From positions 1 through 64,000 of the forward strand of contig NZ_BMYQ01000002.1 of assembly GCF_014652355.1 (NCBI RefSeq): a DNA stretch of 64,000 bases, written 5' to 3'. The position numbers were made by a program, and so were the translations under genes. The notes beneath the pieces are model-generated. The model saw nothing but the letters and a program-made list of their open reading frames with translations. It did no database searches and had not been told where the DNA came from. Each line of letters starts with the position of its first letter. The first letter of the stretch is position 1. This DNA comes from Gemmobacter lanyuensis. Its GTDB lineage: Bacteria > Pseudomonadota > Alphaproteobacteria > Rhodobacterales > Rhodobacteraceae. Of the stretch, positions 56,030-64,000 are shown one piece after another.

Positions 56030-56683
56030 ATGAAATTCTTTGCAGATACCGCCGTTATCGCTGAAATCCGCGAGCTGCATGACTATGGCCTTCTGGACGG
56101 GGTCACCACCAACCCCAGCCTGATCGCCAAATCCGGCCGGGATTTCAAAGAGGTCATCGCCGAGATTGCGGCGCTGGTTGATGGGCCGGTTTCGGCCGAG
56201 GTCGCCGCGCTCGACTTTCCCGGCATGGTCGCCGAGGGTGAACATCTGGCGCAGATCGCCCCGAATGTGGTGATCAAGCTGCCGCTCACGCTTGATGGTC
56301 TGCGCGCCTGCCGGCATTTCGCCGCCAAGGGCATCCAGACCAATGTGACGCTCTGCTTCACCGCCAACCAAGCGCTTTTGGCGGCCAAGGCGGGGGCGAC
56401 CTATATCTCGCCCTTCGTGGGGCGGCTGGATGACATCAACCTGGATGGGATGGATCTGATCCGCGACATCCGCCAGATCTATGACAATTACGGTTTTGAA
56501 ACACAAATCCTTGCGGCATCTGTGCGGACTGCCAACCATGTGAAGGAAGCCGCGCTGGCCGGGGCCGATGTGGCCACCGTGCCTGCCGCCGTGATCAAGG
56601 GGTTGGCCGCCCATGTCCTGACCGACAAGGGGTTGGAACAGTTCGCCAAGGACTGGGCCAAGACCGGGCAATCCATCCTTTAA
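56030..56683 (+). CDS. tal: Small transaldolase (MipB/TalC family)
   Basis: A 217-residue Schiff-base aldolase of the short transaldolase/fructose-6-phosphate aldolase family: [36 protein letters not shown], the catalytic Lys in [12 protein letters not shown], then [32 protein letters not shown] and [12 protein letters not shown]. It could move dihydroxyacetone from fructose 6-phosphate to erythrose 4-phosphate, pairing with the adjacent transketolase to consume the erythritol pathway product. GC-rich inverted arms at 56695-56717 follow it and may act as a terminator. Confidence 0.92.
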   Translation: MKFFADTAVIAEIRELHDYGLLDGVTTNPSLIAKSGRDFKEVIAEIAALVDGPVSAEVAALDFPGMVAEGEHLAQIAPNVVIKLPLTLDGLRACRHFAAKGIQTNVTLCFTANQALLAAKAGATYISPFVGRLDDINLDGMDLIRDIRQIYDNYGFETQILAASVRTANHVKEAALAGADVATVPAAVIKGLAAHVLTDKGLEQFAKDWAKTGQSIL

Positions 56684-56782
56684 TGCGCCTCCCACCCCGG
56701 CCCTTCCCAGGCCGGGGACCCTGCCGGGGGGCGGTCCTCCCCTGCCCTCCGGCACTTTTCTGCAAGACAGGCGCGGCCTTGC

Positions 56783-57736
56783 CTAAACCATCAGGGCGCG
56801 GGCCGTGGGTTCATCGGTGATCAGGCCCTTTAACCGCCCGCTCATCAGCACGGCGCGGATGGCGTGGCTTTTGTCGGGCCCCCCGGCGATGGCAACGATC
56901 TGACTATCGCGCGGGCCATCCAGATCCACGGCAAGCGTGCGGGCGGTGAGCGTGGTTTCCAGCACCCGGCCCCGCGCGTCAAAGAAATGGCCGAGCATTT
57001 CGCCCACGCCGCCGGTGGCGGTGATCTCTGCAATCTCGCGCGGTTCGATCATCCCCGAGGCGACAAGCTGCGCCCCATCATCTGCCGTGCCGATCCCGAC
57101 GATCTTCAACCCGGCATTGTTCGACATTTCAAAGACTTCACGCACCCCCCGCTGGGCCAGCAGCACCTCGCGGTCTTCGGCGGAATTGGCAAAGAACGGC
57201 ACCGGCATCACATAGGCCTGCGCCCCGGTCTTTTCCGCCAGCTTGTGCATCACGTCATGCGGGTTGGCCGCGTAATTCCGCGTGAGCCCCCCCAGAAGCG
57301 ACACGAACCGCACCCCCGCCGCGTCCACCCGCGCCATCTGCTGCACCGCCGCCGCCAAGGTGCGGCCATGGCCCAGCCCGATGGTGCGGTGGTCGCCCCG
57401 GTCGATCTCGCGCCGCAGAAAGCCCGCCCCGGCAAGGCCGAGCGCGCGCAGGGGCAGATCTTCTTCCCCCAGATCGGGCGCCACCTCGCAGAAATCGAGG
57501 CCATAGCGCGCGCAGATCTGGTCCTCCAGCATGGCACATTCGACGATGGCCCCGTCGATGGACACTTTCACCACCCCATCCGCCACCGCCCGCGCAATCA
57601 GCCGGTGCGCCTTGACCGAGGGAAGGCCAAGCCGTTTGGCCACAGCGGCCTGCGTCAGTCCGCCCGCGTAATGCAGCCAGGCCGCGCGGATCGAGAGGGA
57701 TTCCTCGGGGTCGATATCGGTATAGCGCGGAGCCAT
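56783..57736 (-). CDS. eryD: SorC-family sugar-responsive regulator (EryD-like)
   Basis: A 317-residue SorC/DeoR-C regulator. The N-terminal helix-turn-helix (IRAAWLHYAGGLTQAAVAKRLGLPSVKAHRLIARAV) is followed by the sugar-phosphate-isomerase-like effector domain (TIGLGHGRTLAAAVQQM, FVSLLGGLTRN, ITATGGVGEMLGHFFD, VAIAGGPDKSHAIRAVL). Brucella EryD of this family represses the ery operon and is relieved by erythritol. It is the last gene of eryA-eryB-eryC-adh-eryD, 16 bp after the dehydrogenase. Confidence 0.87.
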   Translation of the reverse strand: MAPRYTDIDPEESLSIRAAWLHYAGGLTQAAVAKRLGLPSVKAHRLIARAVADGVVKVSIDGAIVECAMLEDQICARYGLDFCEVAPDLGEEDLPLRALGLAGAGFLRREIDRGDHRTIGLGHGRTLAAAVQQMARVDAAGVRFVSLLGGLTRNYAANPHDVMHKLAEKTGAQAYVMPVPFFANSAEDREVLLAQRGVREVFEMSNNAGLKIVGIGTADDGAQLVASGMIEPREIAEITATGGVGEMLGHFFDARGRVLETTLTARTLAVDLDGPRDSQIVAIAGGPDKSHAIRAVLMSGRLKGLITDEPTARALMV

Positions 57737-57752
57737 GATGCCAATCCCCCGA

Positions 57753-58901
57753 TCAGCCCGCGGCCTGTTGCACGGCGACCAGATCGACCACCGACAGGGG
57801 CACCGGATTGGCCTTCATGGAAGAAGAGCTCGCCGCCGCCTCGGCCGCGGCGGTCTGTGCGGCAGCATCAATCCCCAGCGCGGAAAGGGTCGGCAGGCCG
57901 CAGTCGCGCGCCCAGCGGGTCAGCGCATCCACCGCCGCATCCGGGCCAACGCCGAAGGCCTGCCCGATCCAGCCAAGCACCTGATCCAGCCGCCCGGCCA
58001 GCGCCGCATCCGTCACCGCCGCGCGATTGGCGCGCAGCACCGGCGGCAGCAGCACACCGCAGATAGCCCCATGCGCGGCCCCCGTCAGCCCCCCCAGCGG
58101 GCCGGCAAGGCCATGCACGGCTCCGAGGCCCGCATTGGCCAGCGCAAGGCCGCCACACAGGCTGACCCAGGCCATCTCATCCCGCGCGGCAGGGTCTTCC
58201 CCCTGCATCAGGCGCTTGAGCGCGGCCAGACCGCGCGGGATCGCATCGCGGCACAGCGCGTCGGTCAGCGGATTGGCACGGGTGCAGACATAGGGTTCTA
58301 TCACCTGCGTGATCGCATCCAGCCCCGAGGCCAGCGTGATCCCCCGCGGACAAAGATCCGTCAGCGCCGGATCGACGATGGCCAACCGCGGCAACATGCG
58401 CGCATCCCGCAGGCTGACCTTGCGGCGATGTTCCGGCACGCCGATCACCGCGTTGCGCGTAACCTCGGCCCCTGTTCCGGCCGTGGTGGGCAGGGCCACA
58501 AAGGGCAGCGGCGCCTGATCCAGCGGCAGACCCTTCCCCACGACCTCAAGATGGTCCAGCATGGGCCGCGTCGCGGGGACCAGCGCGGCAATCGCCTTGC
58601 CCGCATCGATCACCGCCCCGCCCCCAAGTGCCACCACAACCTGCACCCCGGCCGCGCGCGCCTCGGCGACCCCGGCCTCGATCATCGGCATGTCGGGTTC
58701 CGCCACCACCGGCAGACGCGTGACCCGGCACCCCGCCGCGATCAGCGCCTGGGCCAGCGCCTCGCTGCGGTCAGGGTTGCGCCCCTGCACCAGCAGCACC
58801 TCACGGCCAAGAGCCGCCACCCGCGCCGGAGCCTGCGCTGCCTGCCCCCGACCAAACAGAATCTCGGTGGCTGTCAGGAAGGAAAAGGCGCTGGCAGACA
58901 T
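57753..58901 (-). CDS. Iron-containing alcohol dehydrogenase
   Basis: A 382-residue group III (Fe-dependent) dehydrogenase. The NAD-binding ALGGGAVIDAGKAIAAL, then FVALPTTAGTGAEVTRNAVIG, SGLDAITQVIEPYV (metal region) and LGAVHGLAGPLGGLTGAAHGAICGVLLPP with metal-ligand histidines are present. The start at 58901 has GGAG eight nt upstream and is preferred to 58946. It sits between eryC and eryD, where classical ery clusters have no such gene. It might oxidise another tetritol or a related aldehyde; the substrate is not known. Confidence 0.85.
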   Translation of the reverse strand: MSASAFSFLTATEILFGRGQAAQAPARVAALGREVLLVQGRNPDRSEALAQALIAAGCRVTRLPVVAEPDMPMIEAGVAEARAAGVQVVVALGGGAVIDAGKAIAALVPATRPMLDHLEVVGKGLPLDQAPLPFVALPTTAGTGAEVTRNAVIGVPEHRRKVSLRDARMLPRLAIVDPALTDLCPRGITLASGLDAITQVIEPYVCTRANPLTDALCRDAIPRGLAALKRLMQGEDPAARDEMAWVSLCGGLALANAGLGAVHGLAGPLGGLTGAAHGAICGVLLPPVLRANRAAVTDAALAGRLDQVLGWIGQAFGVGPDAAVDALTRWARDCGLPTLSALGIDAAAQTAAAEAAASSSSMKANPVPLSVVDLVAVQQAAG

Positions 58902-58949
58902 GACAACACTCCGAAGACAAGGGACAGGGGCGGGATGCCCCGCCACGGA

Positions 58950-59882
58950 TCAGATATTGAGGTTTTGCACGCCGCTGTCGATATGCGGCGCCCAGAAGGC
59001 CACGCTTTCGGCAATCTGCGCGATGACCTGGCGGTCGTTCGGCTCACGCTCCTTGAAGGATAGTTCCAGACAGATTTCGTTATCGACCGCGCCACCTTCG
59101 GCAAAGGCGGCAAGCAGCGGTTCGGGCTGGATGCTGCCCTTGGCGTTGAACGCGGCGGTAAAGGGACGATGGCCGGATTTGTCCATCATGGATTGCTTGA
59201 TATGGATGATCGGGCTGACCTTCGGCACCGCCCGCGCCCAGGCATAGGGATCGGTATCATCGGGGTTGGGGCTGGTCACATCGCCATGGTCGATGTCGGC
59301 CATCATCCACATCGGCACGGCCATGTTTGCCGCCGTCAGACGATCTTGCAGGGCCATGGCCTCGGCGATGGTTTCACCGAATTCGCGGCCCACGCTCATC
59401 GGTTCCCAGAACACATAGGACAGGCCCGCCGCCTTGGCATGTTCGGCCACTTCGGCCCAGCAGTCGATGGCAATGCGGATCAGATCCTCACGCCGCTGCG
59501 GATGGTCGTAATCCCGATAGGTGAAGATCGCGAATTGCGTCCCGACCGAGCTGCCCCCCAGATCGGCGGTGATATCGGCAAAGGTCTTGAACCAATCCAC
59601 ATAATAGCGCCGCACATCCCGATCCGGGTGGCCAAAGTGATTGAGCCGCCCATAAGGCCCGGTCATGCCGCTGGTCACGCGCACCCCGGTGCGGGCCAGC
59701 GCCGCGCCCATCTGCCGGGTCAGACGGCGGATGACGGGGGCAGGCCAGCTTGGGTTGATGAATTCATGCGTCAGCTGCAGGTCGCGGATCCGCAGATCGC
59801 GCGCCACGGTGTCGATCAGATCATCCGGATCGGCAAAGCGGTTCACCAACGGATTGGTATTGAGCGAGAGTGTCAGGGCCAT
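58950..59882 (-). CDS. eryC: EryC-like tetrulose-4-phosphate racemase (TIM barrel)
   Basis: A 310-residue xylose-isomerase-like TIM barrel. Metal-ligand candidates are in LSYVFWEPMSVGREFGE, WMMADIDHGDV and IIHIKQSMMDKSGHRPF, with a closing ELSFKERE. EryC of Brucella racemises L- to D-3-tetrulose 4-phosphate. The ATG at 59882 has GAGG five nt upstream and is preferred to 59915. It lies between eryB and the dehydrogenase gene in the ery operon. Confidence 0.85.
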   Translation of the reverse strand: MALTLSLNTNPLVNRFADPDDLIDTVARDLRIRDLQLTHEFINPSWPAPVIRRLTRQMGAALARTGVRVTSGMTGPYGRLNHFGHPDRDVRRYYVDWFKTFADITADLGGSSVGTQFAIFTYRDYDHPQRREDLIRIAIDCWAEVAEHAKAAGLSYVFWEPMSVGREFGETIAEAMALQDRLTAANMAVPMWMMADIDHGDVTSPNPDDTDPYAWARAVPKVSPIIHIKQSMMDKSGHRPFTAAFNAKGSIQPEPLLAAFAEGGAVDNEICLELSFKEREPNDRQVIAQIAESVAFWAPHIDSGVQNLNI

Positions 59883-59889
59883 GGGAACC

Positions 59890-61401
59890 TCAGGCGGCAA
59901 GGCGGGCGTCTTCAAACCAGTCGGCGAAAGCGGCGCGCTCGGCCTCGGTCAGGTGGAGATAGTGTTTCGTGCGGCGATACAAGATGTCATCCGGCCGTTG
60001 CGCCCATTCCTTCGCCACCAGATAGCGGGCCTCGGCCTCATAAAGCTGACCGCCGAAATGCCGCCCCAGATCGGCGAGGGATTGCGCCCCTTTCACCACA
60101 TCCTTGGTGCGCGCGCCGTAAAGGCGCCCGTAATGCTGCACCAGCGGGCGCGGCATCCAAGGGTAGGCGTCGCGCAAGCTGTTGGCAAAGCTCTCATAAT
60201 CTGCATTCGGCATTTCGCCGCCGGGCAGCGGGGCTTTCTCGGTCCAGTCGCCACCCATCTTCGGGAAAATTCCAGTCAGGCGGTGCATCCCGCGTTCGGC
60301 CAGTTCGCGGAAGGTGGTGATCTTGCCGCCAAAGACGTTCAGCAGCGGCGCCCCCCCGGTTTCATCCAGATCGAACACATAGTCGCGCGTCACGGCCGAG
60401 GGGTTGCCCTTGCCATCATCAAACAGCGGCCGCACACCCGAAAAACTGTGCAGCACATCGGACCGGCGCAGCTTTTCCTTGAAATAGCGGTTCACGGCGG
60501 CCAGCAGGTATTCGATTTCGCTTTCGTCGGCCTGCACATCCTCGGCCCGGCCTTCATATGAAATGTCGGTCGTGCCGATCAGCGCCTTGTCGCCCTCATA
60601 GGGGTTGATGAAGATCACCCGCTTGTCATGGTTCTGCACCAGATAGGCGTTCGACCCGGTCCACCATTTCGGCACGATGATATGGCTGCCCTTGACCAAG
60701 CGCACATTGCGCGCCGAATTCGACCCGGCAACCCGGCCGATCACGTCCGACACCCAAGGCCCGGCGCAATTCACGATGCAGCGCGCGCGGAAGCGGCGCG
60801 TCTCGCCCGTCGTCTCGTTCCGGGTAGTGATGGTCCAGGCGCCGTCTTCGCGCCGGGCCGAAGTGGCGGCCGACCGGGTCAGAACTTCGGCCCCGCGTTC
60901 GGCGGCATCAACGGCGTTCAGCACCACCAGCCGGGCATCATCCACCCAGCAGTCGGAATATTCGAAGCCCCGGGTGTATTGATCGAGGATCGCGGCCCCT
61001 TCGGGATCGCGGCGCAGGTCGAGCGTGCGGGTGCCGGGCAGTTTCTTGCGCCCACCCAGATGGTCATAGAGAAAGAGGCCAAGCCGGACGAGCCAGGCAG
61101 GCCGATCCTGCGGGCTGTGGGGCAGCACGAAGCGCATGGGCCAGATGATATGCGGCGCGGCGTTCAGCAGGACTTCGCGTTCGATCAGCGCCTCGCGCAC
61201 GAGGCGGAATTCGTAGTATTCCAGATAGCGCAGGCCCCCATGCACCAGCTTGCCCGACCGTGACGAAGTGCCCTGCGCCAGGTCATCCTTTTCGCACAGT
61301 ACCACCGACAGGCCGCGGCCTGCCGCATCGCGGGCAATCCCGGCGCCGTTGATCCCACCACCGATGACGAACAGGTCGATCATTCCGGGCTCAGAGGTCA
61401 T
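59890..61401 (-). CDS. eryB: FAD-dependent erythritol-phosphate dehydrogenase (GlpD-like)
   Basis: A 503-residue FAD dehydrogenase of the glycerol-3-phosphate dehydrogenase family: FAD-binding DLFVIGGGINGAGIARDAAGRGLSVVLCEKDDLAQGTSSRSGKLVHGGLRYLE, then FINPYEGDKALIGTTDISYEG and FGGKITTFRELAERG. EryB oxidises L-erythritol 4-phosphate to L-3-tetrulose 4-phosphate. The sequence alone would equally suit GlpD; eryA, eryC and eryD as neighbours decide the name. The start at 61401 has AAGGAG six nt upstream, 11 nt after the kinase stop. Confidence 0.85.
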   Translation of the reverse strand: MTSEPGMIDLFVIGGGINGAGIARDAAGRGLSVVLCEKDDLAQGTSSRSGKLVHGGLRYLEYYEFRLVREALIEREVLLNAAPHIIWPMRFVLPHSPQDRPAWLVRLGLFLYDHLGGRKKLPGTRTLDLRRDPEGAAILDQYTRGFEYSDCWVDDARLVVLNAVDAAERGAEVLTRSAATSARREDGAWTITTRNETTGETRRFRARCIVNCAGPWVSDVIGRVAGSNSARNVRLVKGSHIIVPKWWTGSNAYLVQNHDKRVIFINPYEGDKALIGTTDISYEGRAEDVQADESEIEYLLAAVNRYFKEKLRRSDVLHSFSGVRPLFDDGKGNPSAVTRDYVFDLDETGGAPLLNVFGGKITTFRELAERGMHRLTGIFPKMGGDWTEKAPLPGGEMPNADYESFANSLRDAYPWMPRPLVQHYGRLYGARTKDVVKGAQSLADLGRHFGGQLYEAEARYLVAKEWAQRPDDILYRRTKHYLHLTEAERAAFADWFEDARLAA

Positions 61402-61412
61402 GTCTTGCTCCT

Positions 61413-63002
61413 TCAAGCGGGGGTGCTGCCGCTGGCAGCCCCCGTGTCATGGCGCGCGGCGGCCAGCGCATCCCAAGCGGGGACAAGGCCATGCCGTGCG
61501 GCGGTAAATGCAGGGAAAATGCGGTCATAGGCCGCCATCAGCGCCGGGTCCGGCGCCTCGGTCGCGCCCAGAAGGGGCGTGACCCATTCGGCAATGCAGG
61601 CGTCCATATCCGGGTAAGCTCCGATCGCAACGGCGGCCATCATCGCAGCGCCTGCAGCCCCGGCCTCTTCCCGGGCCGAGACGCGGACAGGCGCATGGAT
61701 CGCAGCCGACAGGATGCCCCGCAGCGCGCGCGACCTTGCGGCCCCGCCCGTCAGACGCAGCTCACCCGGCAGGGCGCCCATGGCGGTGTAACAATCGCGC
61801 ATCGCATGGCCCAGTCCTTCGACCACGGCGCGCAGCACATCGGGGTAGCGATGGGTGAGCGACAGGCCGGTAAAGCCCGCACGGGCCTTGGCATTCACGA
61901 AAGGCCCGCGTTCACCCGCGTCCGAAATATAGGGCAGATAGGCGATCTGACCGGGGCGGCTTTGCGCCAGCCAGCCTTCGATCCGCGCGACAAGATCGCG
62001 ATGTGTCACCTCTTGCCCGAAATCGCGCAGCACATCGGCGGCAAGGCCAAGCGCCCAGTCGATGTTCAGCGTGGCGGCCATATTGGTCTGGACCTGCGTC
62101 ACCACCCCCGGCACGGGCAGGCAGATGACATAGCCGGTGCCCTCGGCGTTCAGATGCACATCCTGCCAGCGCACCGCGCGCATGTGGACGCCGGTGGACC
62201 CCACGGTCGAACAGGCCACATCACCCACCGCACCGCCATGCACCCCGGCGCCGAGCGCGGTCATCACCATATCCACATAGCCAAGGCTGACCGGCGTCCC
62301 GGCGCGCAGCCCGGTCTGGGCCGCGGCTTCGGCGGTCAGGGGGTGCGTGGTCATGGTGCCGTCGACGATTTCGGGCAGCAGCCCGCGCCGATGGCTCAGC
62401 CCGAGCGCATCAATGACGCCCGCATCATATTGGCGGGTGCGGAAATTCCCGAAGGTAAAGCTTGCCTCGGACGGATCGGTCGCCCGCACGCCGGTAAGGT
62501 TAAGGTAGAGCCAGTCCTTGCAATGCAGGGCCACCTCGGCCCGGTCGAGCAGATCGCGGTGATGGCGGTCCATATGCGCCATCTGCGTGCCCTGCTGGCA
62601 GGTGTTGAGGCCGGTCCCCGTCGCCTCGAAGCGGGCACGGTTGGCGGGCCCGGCGGCAAGATCGGCCACTGTCGGCGCCGCGCGCGCATCCAGCCAGAGC
62701 CAGGCATCGCCGACCGGCGCATTGTCCGCGCCGACCAGCCAGGTGCCATCGCCCTGCGCCGTCACCGCGATGGCCGCCGTACGCGCGGCAAGGTTTTCAA
62801 CCCGGGCGCCCAGGCCCCGCAGCGCCGCGGCGCAATCGGTCCAGGTCTGATCCAGGGGCTGCGTGGCCGATCCGTCAGCCCCGGTGGCATAGCGGTTCGG
62901 CACCGCGAAACTGTCGATCTGCTGCCCCGACAGGGTAAAGGCCACCGCCTTGATGACCGAGGTGCCGGAATCGATCCCGATCAGAATATCGTTCTCCGAC
63001 AT
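61413..63002 (-). CDS. eryA: FGGY-family erythritol kinase
   Basis: A 529-residue sugar kinase. The first phosphate loop is ILIGIDSGTSVIKAVAF, followed by WLWLDARAAPTV and HCKDWLYLNLTGVRATDPSEASFTFGN (substrate region), CSTVGSTGVHMRA, YLPYISDAGERGPFVNAKARAGFTGL and the FGGY adenosine motif RLTGGAARSRALRGILS. EryA makes L-erythritol 4-phosphate. The start at 63002 has AAAGGG six nt upstream. It is the first gene of the minus-strand ery operon; inverted repeats at 63133-63166 are probable operators. Confidence 0.87.
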   Translation of the reverse strand: MSENDILIGIDSGTSVIKAVAFTLSGQQIDSFAVPNRYATGADGSATQPLDQTWTDCAAALRGLGARVENLAARTAAIAVTAQGDGTWLVGADNAPVGDAWLWLDARAAPTVADLAAGPANRARFEATGTGLNTCQQGTQMAHMDRHHRDLLDRAEVALHCKDWLYLNLTGVRATDPSEASFTFGNFRTRQYDAGVIDALGLSHRRGLLPEIVDGTMTTHPLTAEAAAQTGLRAGTPVSLGYVDMVMTALGAGVHGGAVGDVACSTVGSTGVHMRAVRWQDVHLNAEGTGYVICLPVPGVVTQVQTNMAATLNIDWALGLAADVLRDFGQEVTHRDLVARIEGWLAQSRPGQIAYLPYISDAGERGPFVNAKARAGFTGLSLTHRYPDVLRAVVEGLGHAMRDCYTAMGALPGELRLTGGAARSRALRGILSAAIHAPVRVSAREEAGAAGAAMMAAVAIGAYPDMDACIAEWVTPLLGATEAPDPALMAAYDRIFPAFTAARHGLVPAWDALAAARHDTGAASGSTPA

Positions 63003-63132
63003 CAGCATCCCTTTCCGCAGGCTCGGCCCCGGGCCGCCAGATCACCGGTCATTGCGTTGGTTCCTCCTCGGCTGGTGTCGGGCCTCCTCTGACCCCGGCG
63101 CGGACATCCCCGTCCGGCGCCACCCACACCGC

Positions 63133-63166
63133 GTGATAACTTATATCACAATCCTATCCCGGATAG
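63133..63166 (-). promoter_or_regulatory. Candidate operators upstream of eryA
   Basis: Two adjacent inverted repeats lie about 130 bp before the eryA start: GTGATA-N5-TATCAC (63133-63149) and CTATCCCGGATAG (63154-63166). EryD or the DeoR protein could bind here. The surrounding AT-rich tract (to about 63200) is a plausible promoter, but no convincing -35/-10 pair was fixed. Confidence 0.5.
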
Positions 63167-63494
63167 TGTATTTTTTTACGGACAACGCAATTTATTTCAG
63201 TTAAGCTGGAAGCTGTCAAGACACAGAACTAGGGGACCACGGCCAATCCGGGCCGAAAACCGCTCTGACCACCAAGCGCGCCAAGGCGGTGGGGGCGTGG
63301 AGCAACTCGGGGCAAAAACTGTTATAAATCCGGCACTAACGACACACATCCGCTGCACATGCAGCATAATTCCGCCGCAGACGCGAAAGAATCAGCGCCT
63401 TAGCGGCAGGCCCTAGCACCCCCCGCGGCGACGCCAGAAAACCCGAAGGGAATCAAGGCAAACCCGCAAAAGCCGCCCACCATAGATAACATGC

Positions 63495-63522
63495 TTGACT
63501 GAGTTTATAACACGTATATAAC
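63495..63522 (+). promoter_or_regulatory. Promoter of the DUF2291/transporter operon
   Basis: TTGACT (63495-63500) and TATAAC (63517-63522) with a 16-bp spacer form a good sigma-70 promoter. Transcription would begin about 210 bp before the DUF2291 start. Confidence 0.6.
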
Positions 63523-63740
63523 ACATCAGACTGCTCAAGGCAGACAGGCGCCGCGAAGGGATGAGGAGATCCGTCGCAGCCGCCACGCAGGAGGGGAGAT
63601 ACAGCTCATGTTCAGGCAGACCGCCGCATCCGGTGGCACACCCACCCATCCCAAGGCGCATCGCGCCTGATTGCGGCACGGGTGCCCTGCGCCCGCGGCC
63701 CTTCCTCCGACCCCGTTTCAGCAGAATTCCGAGGCCGCAC

Positions 63741-64000
63741 ATGACCACCAGCCCCGCCCCCGTCCCGAAAGCCCCCGCATCGCCCCGTCGCGGCCTGATC
63801 GCCGCCGTCTGCCTGGGCGCGGTGGTGCTGGGCGGCATCGCGCTTGATACGACCGTCGTTCACATCGGGTCCGAATCCGATGTGCGCCAACAGGCTTTCG
63901 CGCCCGACACCTATGGCCAGACCGAATTCCCGCGCATTCAGGCCGTGGTCGAGGAACGCGCGGTGGACGGCGTGACCATCGCCCCCGAGGTCATGGCAGA
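63741..64000 (+). CDS. DUF2291 periplasmic protein (partial, cut by window end)
   Basis: The first 86 codons of a gene that runs off the window. It starts MTTSPAPVPKAPASPRRG, then one hydrophobic helix (LIAAVCLGAVVLGGIALD), then VVHIGSESDVRQQAFAPDTYGQTEFPRIQAVVEERAVDG. The TYG...FPRIQ...VEERAVD pattern matches DUF2291 proteins, which are commonly encoded at the head of ribose/erythritol-type ABC transporter operons. It is divergent from eryA, so the uptake genes probably lie just to the right. Confidence 0.75.
   Translation, partial: MTTSPAPVPKAPASPRRGLIAAVCLGAVVLGGIALDTTVVHIGSESDVRQQAFAPDTYGQTEFPRIQAVVEERAVDGVTIAPEVMA

Larger units (their letters stand above)
63003..63740. other. Divergent regulatory region of the erythritol cluster
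   Basis: 738 bp between eryA and the DUF2291 gene. It holds the eryA operator candidates (63133-63166), a promoter for the rightward genes (63495-63522) and AT-rich stretches with recurring GTTATA-type words. Short minus-strand frames at 63413-63890 are shadows. No gene or RNA was recognised in the rest. Confidence 0.6.

Noticed and set aside
49742-56683. Calvin cycle (cbb) operon, suggested by fba, fbp and tkt
   Set aside because: No rbcL/rbcS, prk or cbbR; the flanking genes are ery isomerases, kinase and regulators, so the set serves tetritol metabolism.
59890-63002. Plain glycerol catabolism (glpD-glpK)
   Set aside because: The kinase and dehydrogenase sit with eryC, eryD, eryH and eryI homologues, which have no role in glycerol use.

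Overview
This is a GC-rich alphaproteobacterial chromosome segment, most likely from the Rhodobacterales (Paracoccaceae type). The supports are an opgG-opgI-opgH-opgC glucan operon laid out as known from Rhodobacter sphaeroides, a short-form HisG with HisZ, a class II (B12) ribonucleotide reductase NrdJ, and an erythritol catabolic cluster of the alphaproteobacterial type. No rRNA or tRNA gene and no CRISPR array was seen. The species cannot be named from the window.

Layout. 1-4.5 kb: amidohydrolase, guanidino-hydrolase, bactofilin, thioesterase and a DUF4202 protein. 4.5-9.6 kb: a TetR-controlled RND efflux operon. 9.7-14.5 kb: osmoregulated periplasmic glucan operon (opgG, I, H, C). 14.7-19.7 kb: slyX, hisS-hisZ-hisG, a DMT exporter and a DUF1489 protein. 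19.8-22.06 kb: nrdJ.

22.08-42.53 kb is a 20.4 kb Tn7-like transposon whose two ends can be read directly. It has 27-bp imperfect terminal inverted repeats (23/27 identical, TGA...TCA) and a 5-bp target duplication CATGA. It lies 25 bp past the nrdJ stop codon and separates nrdJ from what looks like its own terminator. The nrdJ-distal end carries tnsA, tnsB, tnsC and tniQ, reading outward. The cargo is a defence island on the opposite strand. One part is a tightly overlapped type I restriction-modification operon (hsdM, hsdS, HEPN-like protein, DUF4268 nuclease-like protein, hsdR) that runs by 4-nt overlaps straight into a two-gene CBASS (S-4TM pore effector, CD-NTase with AGS-C sensor). A second module pairs a DUF4258-like protein with a fused, apparently catalytically dead HsdM/HsdS protein. 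A Lon-type AAA+ ATPase gene sits at the nrdJ-proximal end, and a perfect 23-bp inverted repeat separates it from the CBASS.

42.6-49.3 kb: GNAT acetyltransferase, cupin, molybdate transport (modE-modA-modB-modC with a readable promoter and Mo-box) and a hybrid histidine kinase. 49.7-64 kb: an erythritol (or related tetritol) utilisation cluster with eryA, eryB, eryC, eryD and the isomerases eryH (TpiA2) and eryI (RpiB). It also carries a DeoR regulator, an iron-type alcohol dehydrogenase and a dedicated set of central-carbon enzymes (transketolase, small transaldolase, class I FBPase, class II aldolase) that would process erythrose 4-phosphate. The right edge cuts a DUF2291 gene that probably begins the matching ABC transporter operon.
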